Assembly: GCA_017311185.1 (NCBI GenBank)
Contig: JAESUZ010002615.1
Coordinates: 1 to 64,000 of the forward strand
Length of the DNA stretch: 64,000 nt
Direction of reading: 5' to 3'
From: Proteles cristata cristata
Lineage: Eukaryota; Chordata; Mammalia; Carnivora; Hyaenidae
Position 1 is the stretch's first letter. The number at the start of each line of letters is the position of its first letter. The notes under the pieces were generated by a model. The model saw only the letters and a program-made list of their open reading frames with translations. It was not told where the DNA came from and searched no databases. Shown here in pieces: positions 63,858-64,000 of this stretch. A program made the translations under genes and the position numbers.

Positions 63858-64000
63858 ATGTGGGGGAGAAGAATGGAGGAAATAGTGGGGGAGAGGGAGA
63901 GAGGCAAACCATGAGAGGCTCTTGAATGCTGAGAACAAACTGAAGACTAATGTGTGTGTGTGGGGGGGTGATGGGCATGGAGGAGGGCACTTCTGAGGAT
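63858..64000 (+). mobile_element. 5'-truncated carnivore L1 3' UTR (runs off the window)
   Basis: 'gggggagagggagagaggca', 'aaccatgagaggctcttgaa' and the G-rich tract followed by 'gatgggcatggaggagggca' match the L1 3' UTR at 34420-34530. The end lies beyond base 64000. Confidence 0.9.

Overview
The window is nuclear DNA of a placental mammal, most likely a feliform carnivore. Two things show this. It contains vertebrate cytosolic sulfotransferase exons with canonical GT/AG splice sites. It also carries more than 20 copies of the carnivore tRNA-derived CAN SINE in the feliform form, with a head like ggcgcctgggtggctcagtc and a CT-rich tail. I cannot settle the family (felid, hyaenid, viverrid, herpestid) from sequence alone.

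Two genes are present, both on the minus strand and both incomplete. SULT1C2 occupies the left end. Its coding exons 2, 3, 4 and 5 lie at 12556-12706, 11950-12075, 5581-5678 and 35-161; the 3' exons are beyond base 1. SULT1C3 (orthologous to rodent Sult1c1) occupies the right end. Its last four exons lie at 61967-62093, 61037-61131, 59712-59892 and 59363-59475; the 5' exons are beyond base 64000. Read on the minus strand the order is SULT1C3 then SULT1C2, the same as the human 2q12 cluster. Exon lengths (126, 98, 127, 95, 181 and 113 bp) match the conserved SULT1 gene structure, and no exon carries a frameshift or stop. Both gene products would transfer sulfate from PAPS to phenolic or related hydroxyl groups in the cytosol.

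The 46 kb between the genes is mostly retroelements. A near full-length L1 lies at about 27249-34629 (+), with a 10-bp target duplication and two SINEs inside it. A second L1 lies at about 39836-46960 (+). It was inserted into an endogenous retrovirus pol fossil, has a large TTTC/TTCC microsatellite in its 5' region, and has lost its 3' end. An older L1 lies at about 47975-55440 (-), with a four-copy tandem repeat of about 130 bp near its 5' part. Fragments of ancient L1, MIR, L2, MER20 and other hAT-type elements and an MLT1-like LTR fill much of the rest. All retroelement reading frames are broken.

The least expected structure is a perfectly colinear 154-bp inverted repeat (25670-25823 and 26282-26435, about 92% identical by hand count). 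Both arms read as the same acidic C-terminal peptide and lie in what looks like a processed pseudogene of an unrecognised proline-rich protein. I found no sign of a new multi-gene system in this window.
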